DNA of 64,000 bases from Tausonia pullulans (taxonomy: Eukaryota > Basidiomycota > Tremellomycetes > Cystofilobasidiales > Mrakiaceae): the NCBI GenBank assembly GCA_951802195.1, contig OX637630.1, positions 868,001-932,000 of the forward strand. The letters run 5' to 3'. Shown in pieces: positions 47,963-60,029 of this stretch. The translations under genes were made by a program, and so were the position numbers. The notes under the pieces are model-generated. The model saw nothing but the letters and a program-made list of their open reading frames with translations. It did no database searches and was not told the DNA's origin. Numbering within the stretch: position 1 is the first letter of the stretch; the number at the start of each line of letters is the position of its first letter.

Positions 47963-48992
47963 CTCGGGCCGGTTTTACACGAGAGGAGAAAGGCTCGGGA
48001 GGAGCGCGGAAGAAAGAGAGAGAAGGTGCGCGGCGCTGGGACGGGTGCGAGGACCGGTCCGAGGGGTGGCCGGGTAGTGGAAGGGAAGAAAGAAAAGGAG
48101 AGGTGTCCGACACGCTCGAGGAGCCTGGGTACCGGGGGAGCTCTAGAAGTCTGGTGGTCGTTCGCGGCCTGAAGGGGGTGAAGCTGGCCAATTCGCTCTT
48201 CCGCTCTCGCCCTTCTCGACGCGCCGCCGCCTGGTCGCCCAATTGCCTGCTTGAGCTTGAGCTGCAGGTACTTTTTGGTCTCTTTGTCCTTTTGACGTCT
48301 ATCTGAGCGTGATTGCCCTGAGGAGCTCTTCTGCTCAGGATTAGACGAAAGTGCCTTTTGTGTCAGCTGTTTTCCCTCCAAGCGGCATAAGGGTCCCCTG
48401 GGTCATTTGCTTTCAGGCACAAGGCCCTTACACCACCTGTCATCGCCAGTTAACCCTGAGAAGATTCGCTCTGCCCCAAGGTCACATAGGTTAAGCCTTC
48501 TGCGACACGTTCCTTCCTTTCAACATGCCACGCCCGCTGTCCATGTTCTCAGGCACAGTCTGCCGATGATCGTCCCAGTCCCGTCTTCGTCCAGCTCGCG
48601 AGTGCTAAAGCCTTGTCCGCAGCGCCATGCTCCTCCATAGAACGACCCATGATCACTTTCCTCTCACCAAGAAGAGGCACTCAATGTCTTGGGCTCATGG
48701 CCTGATCAAAGAGAGAGCACCATCAGCCCCAGGTCCGTGCGGGTCGGGCGTACGCTCCCTCCGCTTGCGCCGACCGACTTGCGTCGCCCGACCCCCGTCG
48801 CCCGTTTCGCCTCACTGTGGTCTCTCGTCTGGAAGACAACCTCTACCTCCTTCGCAGCGAACCCTTTGGGCGCCAGCATCCGAGTCCTCCTCCTTTCGCC
48901 GACCCGCCCACTCCGCGCCCGCGCCCTGGTCTCGGCTGGCCGCCCTCACACAGCAGCCTTCGTCGAGAGACCGCCGCCGCCGCCGTCCGCCG
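47963..48992. promoter_or_regulatory. Divergent intergenic region, Mrp51 / PPR gene
   Basis: 1030 bp between the starts of two apparently mitochondrial genes. The left part is purine-rich on the plus strand. From about 48627 an open frame continues in phase into the PPR gene, so a start at ATG 48684 is possible but would lose the clean presequence. No RNA gene or repeat seen. Confidence 0.4.
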
Positions 48993-51900
48993 ATGTCGAA
49001 AAGCCTCTCCCTTCGCTCGGCGACTCGCCTCGCTTGCCCATCGGCTCCCTTGCCGGTGCTGGCGAATGTTCGGCCCAAGGGTTCCTCTGGTCGAACTCCT
49101 CAGATCGCCCGACCCTTCAGCGCGGTGACGACGTCAGCGACCACCGGCGCGCCGTCGGCTGCTGCAGCCGTGGTTCTTACAGGGATGAGTGCGAACGCCG
49201 CGTCGACGGCGACAACGACCTTTCCGCGTGAGTTTCCGACTGTCTGCCATAATACGGTTGGTCGATCGGGGCTGCAAGAGCCTGCATTGACGCAATTTCT
49301 TGCCTCGCCGCCTCTCAGCTTCCAGGATCCCGGCAGAACCTGTCGAGCTCTCCAGCGACGACGCGCTTCCCTCTCGGTCGTCGCCTCCTTCGGTCGCGTC
49401 GTCGCCGTCTCCGACTGCGAACGCCTCAATGCATCAGACGATAACCTTGTTACTTTGGATCGAGCTTGGAGTCTTCCCCTCCAGAAACGCTATCAGTCAG
49501 TCAATGTCTCCTGGACCGCGCTTTCAAGAGCTTCATGCTGATGTCGGCCCGCGGTCCATCGACCTCAGAGGAGCACTCATTCAAGGAAAAGCATGCCGGT
49601 TGGGAGTCGGCCTTGCAGGAACGCCCCTCGGTCCAAGCTTTCGTCTTTCGACTTTGGCATCAGCCAGATACAGCCATCAAGCAGTACTCCGCCCGGCTGC
49701 TCGTCAGGCTGTCTGGACCGGTCGCCGACGTCCTACATGTATGCGTTCTCTCTTTGTTCCCTCACTTTCAATGCGTTTATGGTGGCCTGACCTGCACATC
49801 TGTTGTGCTTAGGCTTCCTCGAGCGTGTTTCAAGCGATCTCCGACGACGCTTCTCGGATCTCTAGCCCTCCCCCACGCCTCTCCGTCCTCCTATCGCCCG
49901 CAGCGTTCCCTCTCTCGACCTCCACAACCTCACTCTCCATCAAGCCTATCGGTTCCATCGCCCCAGCATACCTTCGAATATTTCCAGACCTTCAAACGTA
50001 CTCCGAGGTTGCCATCGCGGCGGATACAAGTGGACCGAATCCTACCTCGCTCTTGGACAAGTTTGTCCTTACCGAACTTCAGAATTTCGATTTTCCCGAA
50101 CCTCGTTTCAACAAGCCACACTCCATGCCGGTGTCGTCTTCATCTGCGCCTTTGTCCACCCGGACCACGCCCTCCTCGCTCGAAGAGCCCAGCGAGACAG
50201 CGCATCCCCCCGAAGCCCTTCCTTCCTCCTCCTCCTCCTCATCCTCCTCAACCATCACCACCTTCCCTTTGAACCAGCCTTCCCCATTGAGTGCCCAGAC
50301 CCCAAAAGCAACGTCTTCGCCACGGATCACCTCGAATCCCTTTCGACGAGCGTTCCCAGCCGAGCAGGCTCCTCCGGCGCTTGAGTCGGCGATGAAGAAG
50401 GCTCCAGTCAGGCTTTCTCCCGAGAAACAAACCAGAGTCAGGGCCCAGATCTTGCTGCCTCGGCCGATACGTGATCAGCTTCCCTCAAATTGTGCGCATG
50501 CATTCCTTTCCCGTCAGCGCTTCCCCAAGTCCATTGTTTCCCTGACAGGTAGATTGGTCATTCGATTTCGACACTTCCAGACGAGTCAGCTGCGCAATCC
50601 TACGCTGCCCTCTCCGGATGGTTGCAGCTCGGACCGCACGTGGACATTAAGCTTGCCAGGCGCGGCAAGCATCACAATGCATGGTTGTGTCTCAATGGGC
50701 CAGCTGGGTTGGTCGACAAGGTACGAACAATTTTGAGAGTTCATCCGACCCTGGCAATGAGGGTAGAATAGCAATTTCTGACTAGATCTTCAATCTCTAG
50801 GCCATCTCTTCGCTCGTGAAACTCGTGACGTGGCGGAGCAACATGGAGTTCACCCTCGAGATCGACGGGATGAGCCTGTCCGATTTCCCAAGAGGAGAGC
50901 TTGAGCTGTCCGCGTGGAAGACCCTCATCGGCACCAACCGCGTCTTTCATTACAAAAGAAGGGCCTCTGACGATAGAGACGAGGAGCACCGCCAGGTCCG
51001 GGTCGTTGGACCTCCGAAGTGCGCCAGTGCAGCGATTGAGCTTCTAGTCCGGGCCCACATGGGGAAGTCGTTGGAGAAAACGCCCGGTACGCCTTGATTG
51101 TTATCCAAGCCATCGGATCCTCATCTGACGCAGTGCTTCTCTCTCTTTATTCAGGTCGCACTTCCTTCCGGAGCGACCTTGCAGCCCCTTTTCCGGCCCC
51201 CTCTTCTTCCTCCCCCAACCCTTCGTCGTCCTTCTCGTCGAACTTCGATTCTTTGGCTTCCATTACCACGCCTCTCAGATCGCCCATAAGCACTTCTCCA
51301 TCCGCGCCATTTTTCTCATCTACACCTGCCCCTCCGATCCCTCCCGCATCTCTTGACCTCGCATCTACCAACGCATCTGCATATTCCAACAATCTCACTC
51401 CCCCAACACCGCGTCCAGAAGCGCAACCCAGGCAGACCTTGCTCCAGATGGAAGCCAGTCCCTCTGAATCATCAATAGCGGCCCCGCCCCCTCCCGCTTT
51501 AGCGCGTCGTCTTCGCATCCCCTCCGTGCAATGTGAGTTCGGACTCTCCCATCGTTCACCTTTTTCCGTACGCTTCTTCTGACGTCATCTATCTTCTTTC
51601 CAGCTTTTAACGCCGACCTCGCACGCATCCTCCTTCAACCAGCAACGAGGGACGTCTCCCCTCTCTCGTCGGCGCTTCGACTCGCAGCCAATATGAAACA
51701 CCTCGACGTTCAGCCAAACGGCACGACCTACTCGACCCTTCTCCTGATTTGTCTCCGCTCCCAGGATGAGCGTGCGGCGGCGAGCGCTAGCCTGGCCCCT
51801 CACTGGCTCGAGGCCCGCCAAAGACTCCTGCAGTCCACTGGGGAGACCACGCCGGAAGCGCGGTTCGGCTCTTACGAGTGGGAGCTCGGGTGGGGCTTTT

Positions 51901-53558
51901 GGAAGGATGCCGAGGCGAAAGGGGTCGAGGTCCCGGCGGAGGGTAAGGATGCTCTAATGAAGGTCAGTCCGAGGCATCCAACCTAATTGACTCTTAAAGA
52001 ATAGGGATCCTGACAACTTGCCTTCTCCCTTCTCCCAGCTCGCACTCATCGACCCGACGCTGGCCGCCCAGGTTCGCGCTGTCCTCTTCAAGCGCGGCGT
52101 CGCTCCGACTCCGCATTCTGTTGAAGCCGCCCTCGCACCGTATCTTGACCCGCCATCACTCCTACCCTCGGGCAAGGTGGACCCCTCTGCGGGTCTCGAC
52201 AAGATCCTCTCCATTTACGCCGACGCTCGGGCCCAGGGGGTCCTCCCGACCAAGGAAGTCGTCGGCCTCGTTGCAGCTCGTCTTGCCGCCATCGGCTGGG
52301 GCACGGCGGCCCTCGAGATGGCCGAAGACTTCGAGGCGAACGCGGCCAGCTTGGGCGGGGCTGCCAAGGAAGCGGCCGTCCTCTCCGCCAACGCTTGGGA
52401 AGCGCTCTTGAGAGGCTTCGTCAAGCACCGCCAGGTGCGTTCAGCTCAGTGCCAGTCTTCCTAGGCCACGCTGATTCTCCATTACCATCTCCCCTCAGAC
52501 ATCCTTGTTTGCCTCCGTTTGGGACCTAGTCGTCGCTGGCCGGTGCAACCCCTCCGTTGGCCTCCTTCATGATTGTCTTTCCATCGCGGGCGAGTCAGGT
52601 CTCCCAGAGCTCGCCATCGACATCTACCAGCGTCTCGGTGACAAGTCCATCGCGCCCACCGAGGCTATGATCGCGCCCATCGTTCAGGCCTGGCTCGTCG
52701 CCGGCGAGCTTGAGCCGGCGTTTTACTCGCTCTCCATCATGCGTAGCGAGGGCGTTGACCCGAGCGAGTCTACTATTCAGCTTATCATCGATGCCATTGT
52801 CCGCGACAAGGTCGGGTCTGCGAGCCCGGATGCCGCGACCGAGCGGGTGGCCGAGGCTTGGGGGAGCCTGCTCAAGTCGATGGAGGCTCGCGGGTCGGTC
52901 GATGAGTCGACGGGCGACCTAATCTTGAGAGCATGTCTCGACGCAGCCAATTACTCGCTTGCCATTGAGATCTTCACGAGTGCGTTGTTCCTTTCTTCGA
53001 CACATTCGCCGGTAAACCTTTTCTGATGCCTACCCCTTTTCTTCAGCTGGCTTCAACAAGCTCCAGCTCAGCCGCTCGCTTGATACTTACTGCCTCTTCC
53101 TCGACGCTATCACCCTCCAACCGGCCGGCACCTACCCAGTCTTTGAGCGAGCTTTCGGCGTTCTCCGAAACAACCTATCGGCGCTCACCCCGCCGGTGTT
53201 CGAGCGACTCGTAGCCTACCTCTGCACCCAGCCGACAACCGAGTGCCTCGATCAGGCGCTTACCCTCTTCGACACGTGCGTTCGGTCGGGAGCAAGCCCG
53301 ACAGCAAGGACGTTCGACGTCCTTGTCCGCCGGTGCGCCAATGAGGATCACCCGCGGACGAGGCAGATCGTTGGTGCGATGCGGATTCACGGTGTTCTCA
53401 TCAGCCCGATGCTCAGGCGGTATCTGAGGGAGCACGCCTTTGGGGCGGATGCTGGCAGGAGGCCGAGAGAGCCTGGGGCAACGGGGGACCAGGCGGTCGG
53501 AATCGGCGGATGGGCGGGGCAGCAGGACGTGCTGGCCCTCCCGGATCACCATCCCTAG
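48993..53558 (+). CDS. Mitochondrial pentatricopeptide-repeat (PPR) protein
   Basis: Probably a mitochondrial RNA-binding factor for transcript processing or translation. Eleven exons (48993-49227, 49319-49448, 49501-49738, 49813-50491, 50581-50720, 50801-51086, 51155-51532, 51604-51962, 52039-52434, 52499-52979, 53047-53558) give 1277 residues with closing phases. The start gives a presequence rich in Arg/Ser (MSKSLSLRSATRLACPSAPL) with a likely cleavage motif RPFSA near residue 41. Ser/Pro-rich linkers surround a compact block (about 430-570: SGWLQLGPHVDIKLARRGKH, VKLVTWRSNMEFTLEIDG) of unknown family. The C-terminal ~550 residues are helical PPR-like pairs (NGTTYSTLLLICLRSQDE, SGLPELAIDIYQRLGDKSIA, EPAFYSLSIMRSEGVDPSES, DQALTLFDTCVRSGASPTAR). 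The junction of exons 2 and 3 is the weakest. Stop lies 44 bp from that of UPF0643. Confidence 0.8.
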
Positions 53559-53602
53559 ATATGAATCATCTTCTTGCAGTATCTATCTGAGCGCATGCAT
53601 TA

Positions 53603-54501
53603 TCACCAACCAACGTCGCCGCCGGTGTAGTCCTCTACTCTCAATCCTCGCGTCCCGCGAATCTTGCGCAGGACGAAACGCTGCAAAGTGTAGTACTCGT
53701 AACTTGTCGCCGCTAGTCTCATGGCCTTGATGTGCTGCGGCCCACCGATGGCCTTCCTCGCGGCCTTCTGGGATGTCCAGATGCATGTCGCAAGATTCCC
53801 GCCGGTTATTGGGTCGGGGACGCCGTACCAGTAGACAAGGAGCTATTCGAATGAGTCAGCCGCGAGCGCTTTCGTGGAGACAAGGGGTAGCTAGCTCACC
53901 CCGCCGTGCATGATGGCTTCTTCGTGCGCGAGTTTGTCCGCGCTGTAGAGCGCGGCGTCGTTTTCCCGGTTTGCATTGCGCTTGGATCGAAAGACGACGC
54001 AGTACCTGGTTACGCGAACCTCATCAGGGTCAGCTCAAGGTAGAGAACATGCACAGCCGGGAGGCTAGTGACCACTCACCATTCCCGCTCGAGATCCTCG
54101 TCAAGCAGAAGCTCCGCCCAATTAAACGCTTCCGGGTAGGGTCTCGTTGCGTATTGAGCATCTAGCGGCCGGAACGAGTGTAGCGCCTTGTGAAGCGCGA
54201 GCGAGGCTGGGTCGACTGTGCCTGATGGCAATCTTGGGCCCGACGAGAAGGAAGGATCGTTCGGGAGGGTTGAGAGGAGTGGCGGGAGGTAGAGAATGGG
54301 ATCGGTAGGGACGAGATCGACGGTCGGGAAGTGGTGGTGCTTGTCCTCTTGCGCAGTTGAGGACTTGAGAGTGAAGGCGAGCTGGTCATCGCTGGAGGTC
54401 TGGGTTTGCACCGAGGACGAGGAAGAGACTATGGCTGGAGGTTGGCCGTGCTCGTGAGGGAAGCTGGGCGGCAGACGTGCACTCTCGACGGTAATGGTCA
54501 T
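53603..54501 (-). CDS. UPF0643 family protein
   Basis: Member of a conserved fungal family of unknown function. Three exons (54080-54501, 53900-54005, 53603-53842) encode 255 residues in phase. After a variable Ser/Thr-rich N-terminus, the family block starts with LDAQYATRPYPEAFNWAELL, EREWYCVVFRSKRN, LYSADKLAHEEAIMHGGLL, YWYGVPDPITGGNLATCIW and AMRLAATSYEYYTLQRFVLR. I chose ATG 54501 because conservation lies downstream of it. The same strand also has a 93-codon open frame whose stop overlaps this ATG. Confidence 0.85.
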
Positions 54502-54779
54502 ATTGGTGTCGGCGGGTGGAAGTGGACACGAATAGGTTTGAGGGGGGTGGTGGGGGGTGGTTGGAGAATGTGAAGGGAATGAGAAAAACGAGAGCTGGTG
54601 CAGGAAGGCACAGAGGTGGAGAAACCGGATGCTTGGGGGAGGGTGTGGGAGGAAGCGAGGATTGAGAAAAGTGCGGATGTGGACGTTAGAGGCAGAAGAG
54701 GTAATGGATGGTGCGCGCGCTCGTCAGGAACGGCGATATCGGGGGCAACGGCGGAAGCAAAGTCGACATTTGACGCCAT
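54498..54779 (-). other. Upstream ORF (93 codons) overlapping the UPF0643 start
   Basis: An ATG-initiated frame (MASNVDFASAVAPDIAVPDE onward, Pro/Ser/Thr-rich) on the same strand ends in TGA that overlaps the UPF0643 ATG as ATGA. It has no recognised domain. It could be a real leader peptide, an unspliced part of the 5' leader, or chance in GC-rich sequence. No good donor/acceptor pair that fuses it in phase to UPF0643 was found. Confidence 0.35.
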
Positions 54780-55015
54780 TTTGACGAATCTCCGTCCAGT
54801 TAGCTTACCCCGTTTTTGAGAAATAGGGGGGGGGGGGAGGGGACAATTGAAGTATGTCTCAAATTAATCAGACGATCACTTAACTCTCAAAAACGAGCGA
54901 ACAGCGTCTGAGTCAACCTATTTGCGACCTGTGCGCGCGCACACTTTTCAAGCCAGTCCGCTGTTCCTTGACGCACGTGGCAAGTCCAGTCATGTAATGT
55001 ACATCTGCACTTCAT
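54502..55015. other. Intergenic, UPF0643 upstream and synaptojanin downstream
   Basis: 514 bp between two tandem minus-strand genes. It holds the upstream ORF described separately, a 12-base G run at 54826-54837, and AT-richer sequence to 55015 that should include the synaptojanin 3' UTR. Confidence 0.45.
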
Positions 55016-58000
55016 CTACGCTGGCGAGACACCTTCGCCCTTGACCGTCCAAGGGTTCCCCGACTGGCCCGTCGCCTCGAGATTCGCAATCTTTACGAAG
55101 TCATCCTCGCTGTCCGCCCACCATTGACTCTTCTCCGAGCTCGGCGGGGGCACTGGTGAAGCCTGTCAGCAATCAGTCTCAAAAACTACCGTCTTGTCGG
55201 CACTTACAGTCGTCCGCCCTGCCGTCGACGCTCAGGTCGCTGATTTTGGTCGAGAGACTGCCGACGGAGCCGGTCCGCGAGGGCTGCTCACTGAGGAGCT
55301 CACGCTTGATCTCCTGGGAGAGGGCCTCCTTCTTGACCGTGTCGATAATGACGACACGAGCCTTGAAAAGGGCGAGCACTGGCCGATGGTCCGACGTCCG
55401 CAGGTCGGCGCGTTCGTACAGGATTTGATCAAGCTATCATTGAGAATGAGCAAGTCAGCCGCTGGAATATGATCCTATATACGGCGCGAAGACTGACGTT
55501 GTTGCCCTTCCAAAGGATTCGGTCTGTGTAAGCCGGGATCCGGGCTTTATCGGACGTGTCATAGTCTGACAAGGAGCATTGATGATCAGCCTTGGGATCC
55601 GGCCCATTCCAATGTGACAGACTAACTGTCGCTCCCATTATCGTACTTGTACGTTGGCCTGCAGATAGAGAGCAGTTAGGAGCCGATGGAGCAAGCAGAA
55701 ATAAAGGACCAAAGGCATGACAAACCTGAACGAAATCTCTCCCTCTTCATAGTCTGGGAAGACCTCTGTGCGCTGCATGGCACGGATGAGCTGTGAAATG
55801 GTGGAGCGCATCAGATCTGCTCTTGTTGTATCAACATTGACAAGTTGCACACCTGATCTGCTCCCAGCAGCGGCGCGAGGGTACCCCTCTCGGCGCAAGC
55901 GCGCACATTCTCGTTTGTCCCGTCGATGCGGTAGTTGAAGTCTAGGTGGGCAGGCTTCGTAAGTCGTGGGGATCCCGGAGAATCCCGTGTGCGACCACGC
56001 ACCCGCTGCCCAGATGATCATGTCGTGGCTGTCAATCGTCTTGTTTCGAAGGAAGCGAAGGCCGCTCGTAATGGTTCGATAGTCGGCATTTCGCTCCGAA
56101 ACATTGGAGTGACCGGCGGCGAAATGCTGGAGCAGAAAAAAGGCAAGTTGAGTCATTTGTGTTCTGATCAAGTGCCTCCCTCGGTTCGTCACTCACCGCA
56201 GTCACGAAGCACAACGTAGTGTCGAAGAAATTGAGACGGATCGCGATACCTCCTTTGTTGCCCGACATTCCGCGAAGCCCCGTCTTTTTTGAGGCGGCTT
56301 CAACGTTTCTCACGCTGCTGACAAGACTCGACTTCATGAGAATGAGGAGCGCGGTCCCGACGAGCTGAAGGAGACCCCCGAGTCAGTCTGCTCTCAAAGC
56401 AACACAACTTTGGGAGGACGTACCTGCTCGGAGCGAAGAAGGATGTAGTCTGACTTCTTGCCTGGCCGGTTGGCAAAGGTCTGCATGATGACCTTTTCCC
56501 AGATCCTCCTATCGAGTCCGAGTCAGCCGTCAGTCAAGAGGACAGCTAGGCACATTGAACAACGCACTTCTTCTCTGGGTCTGTCTGAACGATCTGCTGA
56601 GCTGTAAGCGGGACGATCTCCTGGAAGGCGATGGCGTAGATGTCGGGCCTAAGATACACAAGAGACGTCAACTATAGTAATTGTGAGGGCGGATGAGTCA
56701 AGCTTACTCATCACCCGCTGAATAAAGAGATCAGGCATTAGTGTCATAGGCCGGTGATGATCACGCGAGAGCCTTACAAGGATTTGGGAAGAGCCAAGGG
56801 ACAAGCGATTCCCCGGGCGATTTGCCATTGAGGTTCCAGGTCCCCGAGAAGATGGTAATTGGCCGCGAGGTGGAAAACTCGACGGATCTGAATTCAAAGT
56901 CCTGACTCAGCGGCCGACCAGCTGTGGTGGCATAACTGAGGACGGCAACATACCTTGCCAAGAGCGCCGCCCGTAGCTTTTGCGTCAAAGGGTCGTAGAT
57001 TTCAACGGGTCGCTGCTGGGCGAGGAGGCCCTGTGATTGTGGGGTGAAAACTTCTTAGAGTCCAACCAAAGCACCCGTTAATACCGCCGAAGGTCACTCA
57101 CCAGCAACATATCGATCGCAATCTGTTTCGGTCCGTCCTAGAGAAAAGAAGAAGACAATGAAATTGAACAGTCAGGTCCGTTCGCTGTCATTGGGACAGA
57201 AGACTGGACGTACCGAGAAAGTGTTAATGAAGGAACGGCTGACGCTCTTGCTTGCATCGCTGAGCAGTCCGCCCAGCGTGCGTTTCCCTGTTCGTGTGAA
57301 GCTGGTATTGAGCGCACCGGTGCCTGCGTAGATACTGAAACATCGTTGAAAGCTGATGGATCAGGCCGCGTCGAGTGGGGCGAAAAAGGCGAGCAAGACG
57401 TGAGACCCACCGGCTAAGGTAGTCGCCGTTGTCGGCCCACAGGTTCGAGTGCGAGGACCATAGCGCAGGGATATTGACCCAAGGAGGGGCCAGCGTCCGC
57501 ACAAACTTTTCGAGGACTGTCCCCGAGAGAATCTCGTTAATGACATTTGTTCGGTCAAGGCTGCAGAGGTTGTCCGTCGTCAGCTGAAGAGCCATCAGAA
57601 GCAATTCTCGGACCACTTACCAATCCAAGCAGTTGGTTCGGAAGACGCCCGACTGCTCTTCAACAATGTGCACGCCATCGACGCTCGTCCAGCCGTAAGA
57701 CTCGAGCGCCCGCCGGACGCCCTCGGTCCGCTTGATACCCTCGCGAACGCTCTCGACGCCCCCGATCTTGACGGCGTTATGGAAATCAAAATTGGTGATC
57801 GAGACGAGCGGAGGCGGAGGCCGCGTTGAGCTGTAGCGCCGGAGATGATCGTTGTAGTTAGTTGTGAGGATGACCTCATTGTCCTTCTGGCCCAAGAGGC
57901 TGAGCGAAGAGCAGAACGGATTAGAACACAGTGAACAAGAACTGAGCGAGCGTTCAGCATTGGCGCACTTGATGTTATGGACCTCGTGGTAGATATCGAC

Positions 58001-59535
58001 CAGTTCATCAAAGTGCTTGTCGAACGCCGGCTGCGAGGCCTGTTGAGGACGGGTAATCTATAACGCTCGTCGAGTGGTCAGGTTAGACCATGCTCCTCCA
58101 ACCAGTAAAACACAACAGGGCGAACCTGAATTTTCTGCCCGAAAGTTTGAAGACCCTGTTGCTCCCAGAAGACTAAAAGACGCCGCATCTCAGCGAGAGC
58201 CAGGGCGGTCGCCGTCGAGGTTAGACTTACGCGGCACACTCCCCCGAACCTGGACCCAGGAGCAGCTAACGGATCCGACAGAGAAGATGGTCTCCGTCTC
58301 GACGAAGTTGGCGACCTGGCCATCATCGTCAACTCCTCGCGTGTTAAATCTCGTCCCCGCCCGACGCATGCTGAGCCGGGAGACGATGGCAAGGGTGATT
58401 TGCTGACCGATACCACCAACAGAGGCCGGAATCTGGATGTTAGTGAGTGAGGCAAAGCCCTGAATGATGGGAAGCTGCAGAGAGAGAGACAGGTCGCATC
58501 AGCTCATCATTCATCCATCGCGCGCGGGACGACGGAGGATGAGGACGCACAAGGAAGCCACACTGGTCGAATTCGTCGGCTTCCCCATCCTCGCCTGCCT
58601 CGAGGCCATCTCGAAAGTCATGAAGGCCGCTGAGAAGGAAGCTGTTCCAGACGAAGCGCTCGTCTGACGCCCCGCGGCCCTTGTCGCCGGCCTCCTCCGT
58701 GCTGATGCTTTCGCCCGCCGCACGCCGGACACGCTCCTCGAGCCGCGAGCTTACGTCCCAGGTGCCTGGATCGGCGAAGAAGAAGGAGCCAGCCCCGAGG
58801 ATCTTCTTCAACCCGCTGAGAGGATGCTCAAACAGAGGCGTTGCGGGTGGGTTCGCCGGGTTGGCATAGTCGCGGTACTGGGATGTTCTGAAGGCCTCGG
58901 CATCGCTTGGGTTGTACGGCTGGTCCGGTGAGTTGTATTCGGCGACTGCGGAATCAGTATCCCAGGTCGAGCTTGAGAGTGAGTGGAAGGAGATAGTCTG
59001 CAAGCGGTTGATGGGCTCGGGGTCCGAGAAGCTGAAGGGCGAAGAGACACATCAAGAGTGACGCGTGCGGACGCGTTGCAAGTGAGAGAGCAGGGCGCCG
59101 AGGGTTGTTCATCCGTCGATGAGCCCAGGGACACAGTAGACATCAGAGAACGGGCTGTGGACTGACTCTCCTCCCGGTCGTACGTTGCCTAGCTTTGTGT
59201 ACCGCTCGGCGACTACCAGGAAGCACTCCCTGTCCGGGCTGCCGCCGGTTCCGCCCGCGCTACCGCCGCCCTCGACGAGGCCAAGGACGCCGGCAACCTC
59301 ACGAGGCCAGGGGACGAACTCGTTTAGGTCGAGGTCTGAGATCGGCTTGAACTCGACTGTGACGAGATGGGTGGACTGGGGATTGTTTTGCCGGAGGAGG
59401 AGCGCTTTGGATGACGTCGGCGGGAAGAGGATAACGGCCCGAGGTGTCGACCGTTTGATGACTTAGTTCGCGAGCTGTCAGGGCAAGACACTCGAATTGT
59501 CAAGATTGTCATGACGAGGACTGACAGAGCTGCAT
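55016..59535 (-). CDS. Synaptojanin-like Sac1 / inositol polyphosphate 5-phosphatase (Inp51-53 type)
   Basis: Removes 4- and 5-phosphates from phosphoinositides during endocytosis and actin control. Twenty-three exons (59526-59535, 59167-59461, 58551-59031, 58231-58474, 58126-58172, 57969-58057, 57621-57899, 57411-57560, 57214-57334, 57102-57137, 56954-57030, 56778-56887, 56708-56717, 56568-56648, 56424-56508, 56197-56364, 56003-56126, 55853-55941, 55726-55790, 55627-55658, 55498-55565, 55208-55433, 55016-55152) give 1007 residues with every phase closing. The N-terminal Sac domain has [15 protein letters not shown] and an intact Cx5R site in NCLDCLDRTN. The 5-phosphatase domain has [66 protein letters not shown] and RTSDHRPV. 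The Pro-rich tail is short. Exon 1 and exon 13 are 10 nt each. Confidence 0.94.
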
Positions 59536-60029
59536 GGCAAAGGGTGCTCTCGTCCGTCGTTCAATGGGTCGATGATTGTCTGAATGCGAACGAGGGCGGT
59601 CGACGCCGTCGACGTGAAGCAGGCGGGCGTGACAAGGCTCGTGCGCGAGCGAGCGAAGAGGGACGCGCTGACAACCGCCATCTCAGATCTGTACTTCTTG
59701 AGCTCGCACTAAGGAGATTGACAACATATTCCGGGCCGCGAGGGACCTTTGAGAAAGACAGAAGACGATAACGAAAAAGAGCAGAAGGGCCATACGTCGC
59801 GAGCGGATTGGGTGGCGAGCTAGAGGAGAGAGAGATTCGAGACGGAAAGGGGAGGCGACGGAAAGAATAAAGGACGAGGGAAAGCGGAGCCGTAGAGTTT
59901 GAGATGGCAGAGTGAGAGTTGGAGGAAGGAAAGAAATGAGAGAGGGGGAACTTGGCTTTTGGCCTGCGAGGGGCTAGGGGAGCGAAAATATCACAACACA
60001 GGCTTGGTGAAGACTTGAGGAAGAGACGA
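59536..60029. other. Intergenic, synaptojanin upstream and KDM5 downstream
   Basis: 494 bp between tandem minus-strand genes, purine-rich on the plus strand from about 59760 to 59960. Expected to hold the synaptojanin promoter and the KDM5 3' UTR. No supported gene. Confidence 0.45.

Noticed and set aside
48627-48992. Longer N-terminus for the PPR protein from an upstream in-frame start (e.g. ATG 48684)
   Set aside because: The frame is open but the added sequence is Pro/Arg-rich low complexity and would bury the typical mitochondrial presequence starting at 48993. Kept as an alternative only.
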